From Candidatus Zhuqueibacterota bacterium (GTDB lineage: Bacteria > Zhuqueibacterota > QNDG01): a stretch of 6,021 bases of DNA. A program made the position numbers and the translations under genes. Location of the stretch: NCBI GenBank assembly GCA_003645915.1, contig QNDG01000118.1, positions 1 to 6,021 of the forward strand. Direction: 5' to 3'. The notes under the pieces were generated by a model. That model was not told where the DNA came from. It ran no database searches and worked only from the letters and a program-made list of their open reading frames with translations. Positions 4,986 to 6,021 of this stretch are shown one piece after another (positions within the stretch are counted from its first letter, which is position 1; each line of letters begins with the position of its first letter).

Positions 4986-6021
4986 ATGCGGAGTATCTTA
5001 TCAAACAGTGTTTTATCCGATCGAGCTGTCCGGCGTTATGAACCAATACTGATTATTGATAATGAGCCGGATTTCAGCAGTGTTGTAACAGAAATAGCTG
5101 GCCCAAGTGGTTTTGCTGTTGATAATATCAGCAGTATTAATCAGGTTATTACGGCTTTTAAGAACAATGATTATAATGTTATATTGGTTTCCTGTAAGAT
5201 GTTTAAGTCAGGCCATGCAGACTTTTTAAAGAGAATAAAGCGAATTAAGCCTCACTGTCAGATTTTATACATCATCGGATGGGAAAACGATCCGGAAATT
5301 ATTGATCATTCCAGTGAAAATATTTTTGGGTTTATAAGGAAACCGGTTGACCCGGAATATCTTGTGTTAATGCTGAGAAATGCTGTTGCAAAAGCCAATC
5401 TGTTAAATGATAAAGTCTGCCTTCTCAAATCTTTAAGAAGACAGTATGAGCTTATTGGTAAGAGCAGCCAGATTCTTAAGATAAGAGATTTGATTGACAA
5501 AGCCGGTTCTGCGGGTGTAAATGTGCTTTTACAGGGGGAGCCGGGAACCGGCAAAAAATTTATTGCCCGCCTTATACATCTTAAAAGTAATAAAGCTGCA
5601 AGACCATTTATGACCATTGATGCAATAAATAATGATCCTCTTTTACTGGAGACTTCAATTTTCGGAGAGATAACAAATTCGGAAAAACTTAAAAAGGGCA
5701 TCTTATCAAAATTAAAAGAGGGTACTCTGTACATAAATGAAATAAGCCGGTTGAATTCTGTTACACAGGAAAAACTTCTGAATTTTATTGAAAATGGCAA
5801 AGTCGATATTGCAGGCGGTACTATAAAATACAATAATAATTCAAGAATTATTGCAGGTACTGCACATGATCTGGAGATGGTGCTTTTAAGCGGGGAATTC
5901 AGAAAAGATCTCTATTACAGAATAAACATTATAAATATTAATCTTCCTCCTCTTCGTGAAAGAAAAGAAGATATTCCGTTACTTGTTGACTATTTTATTG
6001 ATTATTTCGCAAACGTTCACG
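4986..6021 (+). CDS. Degenerate NtrC-type response regulator (pseudo-receiver plus AAA+), 3'-truncated by window
   Basis: Homolog of bacterial enhancer-binding proteins, 345 codons visible with no stop before the window end. Residues 20-135 form a receiver-like domain: ILIIDNEPDF at 21-30 keeps one acidic pocket Asp (D25), and FIRKPVD keeps the conserved Lys (K119). The phospho-acceptor position is Ser (S69, in LVSCKMF) and the switch Thr is Ile (I97). Residues 157-345 form the AAA+ domain: Walker A GEPGTGKK (184-191), arginine-finger segment EFRKDLYYRIN (304-314) and LPPLRERKEDIPLL (320-333) are intact. The GAFTGA loop expected after SIFG (224-227) is missing and the segment is about four residues short; Walker B reads GTLYINE with Asn251 for Asp; sensor I reads GTAHDL with Ala293 for Asn. 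ATG 4986 is the only ATG before the receiver in this frame (upstream stop at 4941-4943); no Shine-Dalgarno is visible. Any Fis-type DNA-binding domain would lie beyond the window. Family assignment is firm, mechanism unknown. Confidence 0.88.
   Translation, partial: MRSILSNSVLSDRAVRRYEPILIIDNEPDFSSVVTEIAGPSGFAVDNISSINQVITAFKNNDYNVILVSCKMFKSGHADFLKRIKRIKPHCQILYIIGWENDPEIIDHSSENIFGFIRKPVDPEYLVLMLRNAVAKANLLNDKVCLLKSLRRQYELIGKSSQILKIRDLIDKAGSAGVNVLLQGEPGTGKKFIARLIHLKSNKAARPFMTIDAINNDPLLLETSIFGEITNSEKLKKGILSKLKEGTLYINEISRLNSVTQEKLLNFIENGKVDIAGGTIKYNNNSRIIAGTAHDLEMVLLSGEFRKDLYYRINIININLPPLRERKEDIPLLVDYFIDYFANVH

Noticed and set aside
4975..5052. 25-codon ORF starting at an ATG overlapping the regulator start in another frame
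   Set aside because: No ribosome binding site, begins upstream of the predicted transcription start, and no recognisable peptide features.
5306..5833. Long antisense ORF (175 codons) opposite the regulator
   Set aside because: It lies wholly over the conserved receiver and AAA+ coding sequence, and its translation shows no family motif; an opposite-strand shadow.
1..6021. CRISPR arrays, insertion sequences, tRNA or rRNA genes, or phage genes
   Set aside because: No regularly spaced repeats, transposase motifs, cloverleaf-like sequences or phage proteins were seen on either strand.

Overview
The window is an AT-rich stretch of bacterial chromosome with all recognisable genes on the + strand. 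It suggests a Gram-negative, LPS-making bacterium, because two different family 9 (heptosyltransferase-type) glycosyltransferases are present. The gene mix (GT9 enzymes, a DUF3108 protein, a deoxyhypusine-synthase-like protein and an NtrC-type regulator) would fit the FCB group or a neighbouring phylum, but no gene here fixes the taxonomy.

Positions 1-4794 read as one compact, probably polycistronic unit: the 3' part of a WaaF-like heptosyltransferase, a TsaC/Sua5 threonylcarbamoyl-AMP synthase, a YwlE-like low-molecular-weight phosphatase, a second GT9 glycosyltransferase, a DUF3108 protein, and a conserved bacterial protein resembling deoxyhypusine synthase. Three junctions are one-base TAATG overlaps, one has a single-base gap, and the last has a gap of about 13 bases with its own ribosome binding site. 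Envelope functions (LPS core glycosylation, probably exported DUF3108) are therefore interleaved with housekeeping functions (tRNA t6A synthesis and protein dephosphorylation).

Positions 4795-4985 are non-coding and very AT-rich. They hold weak inverted repeats and, just before the next gene, a good match to a sigma-54 (-24/-12) promoter with exact GG-N10-GC spacing.

Positions 4986-6021 hold the 5' part (345 codons) of an NtrC-type receiver plus AAA+ regulator that runs off the window. This is the most unusual item. Overall homology to sigma-54 activators is clear, but the receiver has lost its phospho-acceptor aspartate, the AAA+ domain lacks the GAFTGA loop that contacts sigma-54, and the Walker B aspartate and sensor I asparagine are substituted, while Walker A and the arginine-finger segment are kept. 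The gene may itself be read from a sigma-54 promoter whose predicted start point falls almost on the start codon. I read it as a pseudo-enhancer-binding protein that has probably changed mechanism, perhaps to a repressor, a sigma-70-type regulator or a partner subunit of another activator.
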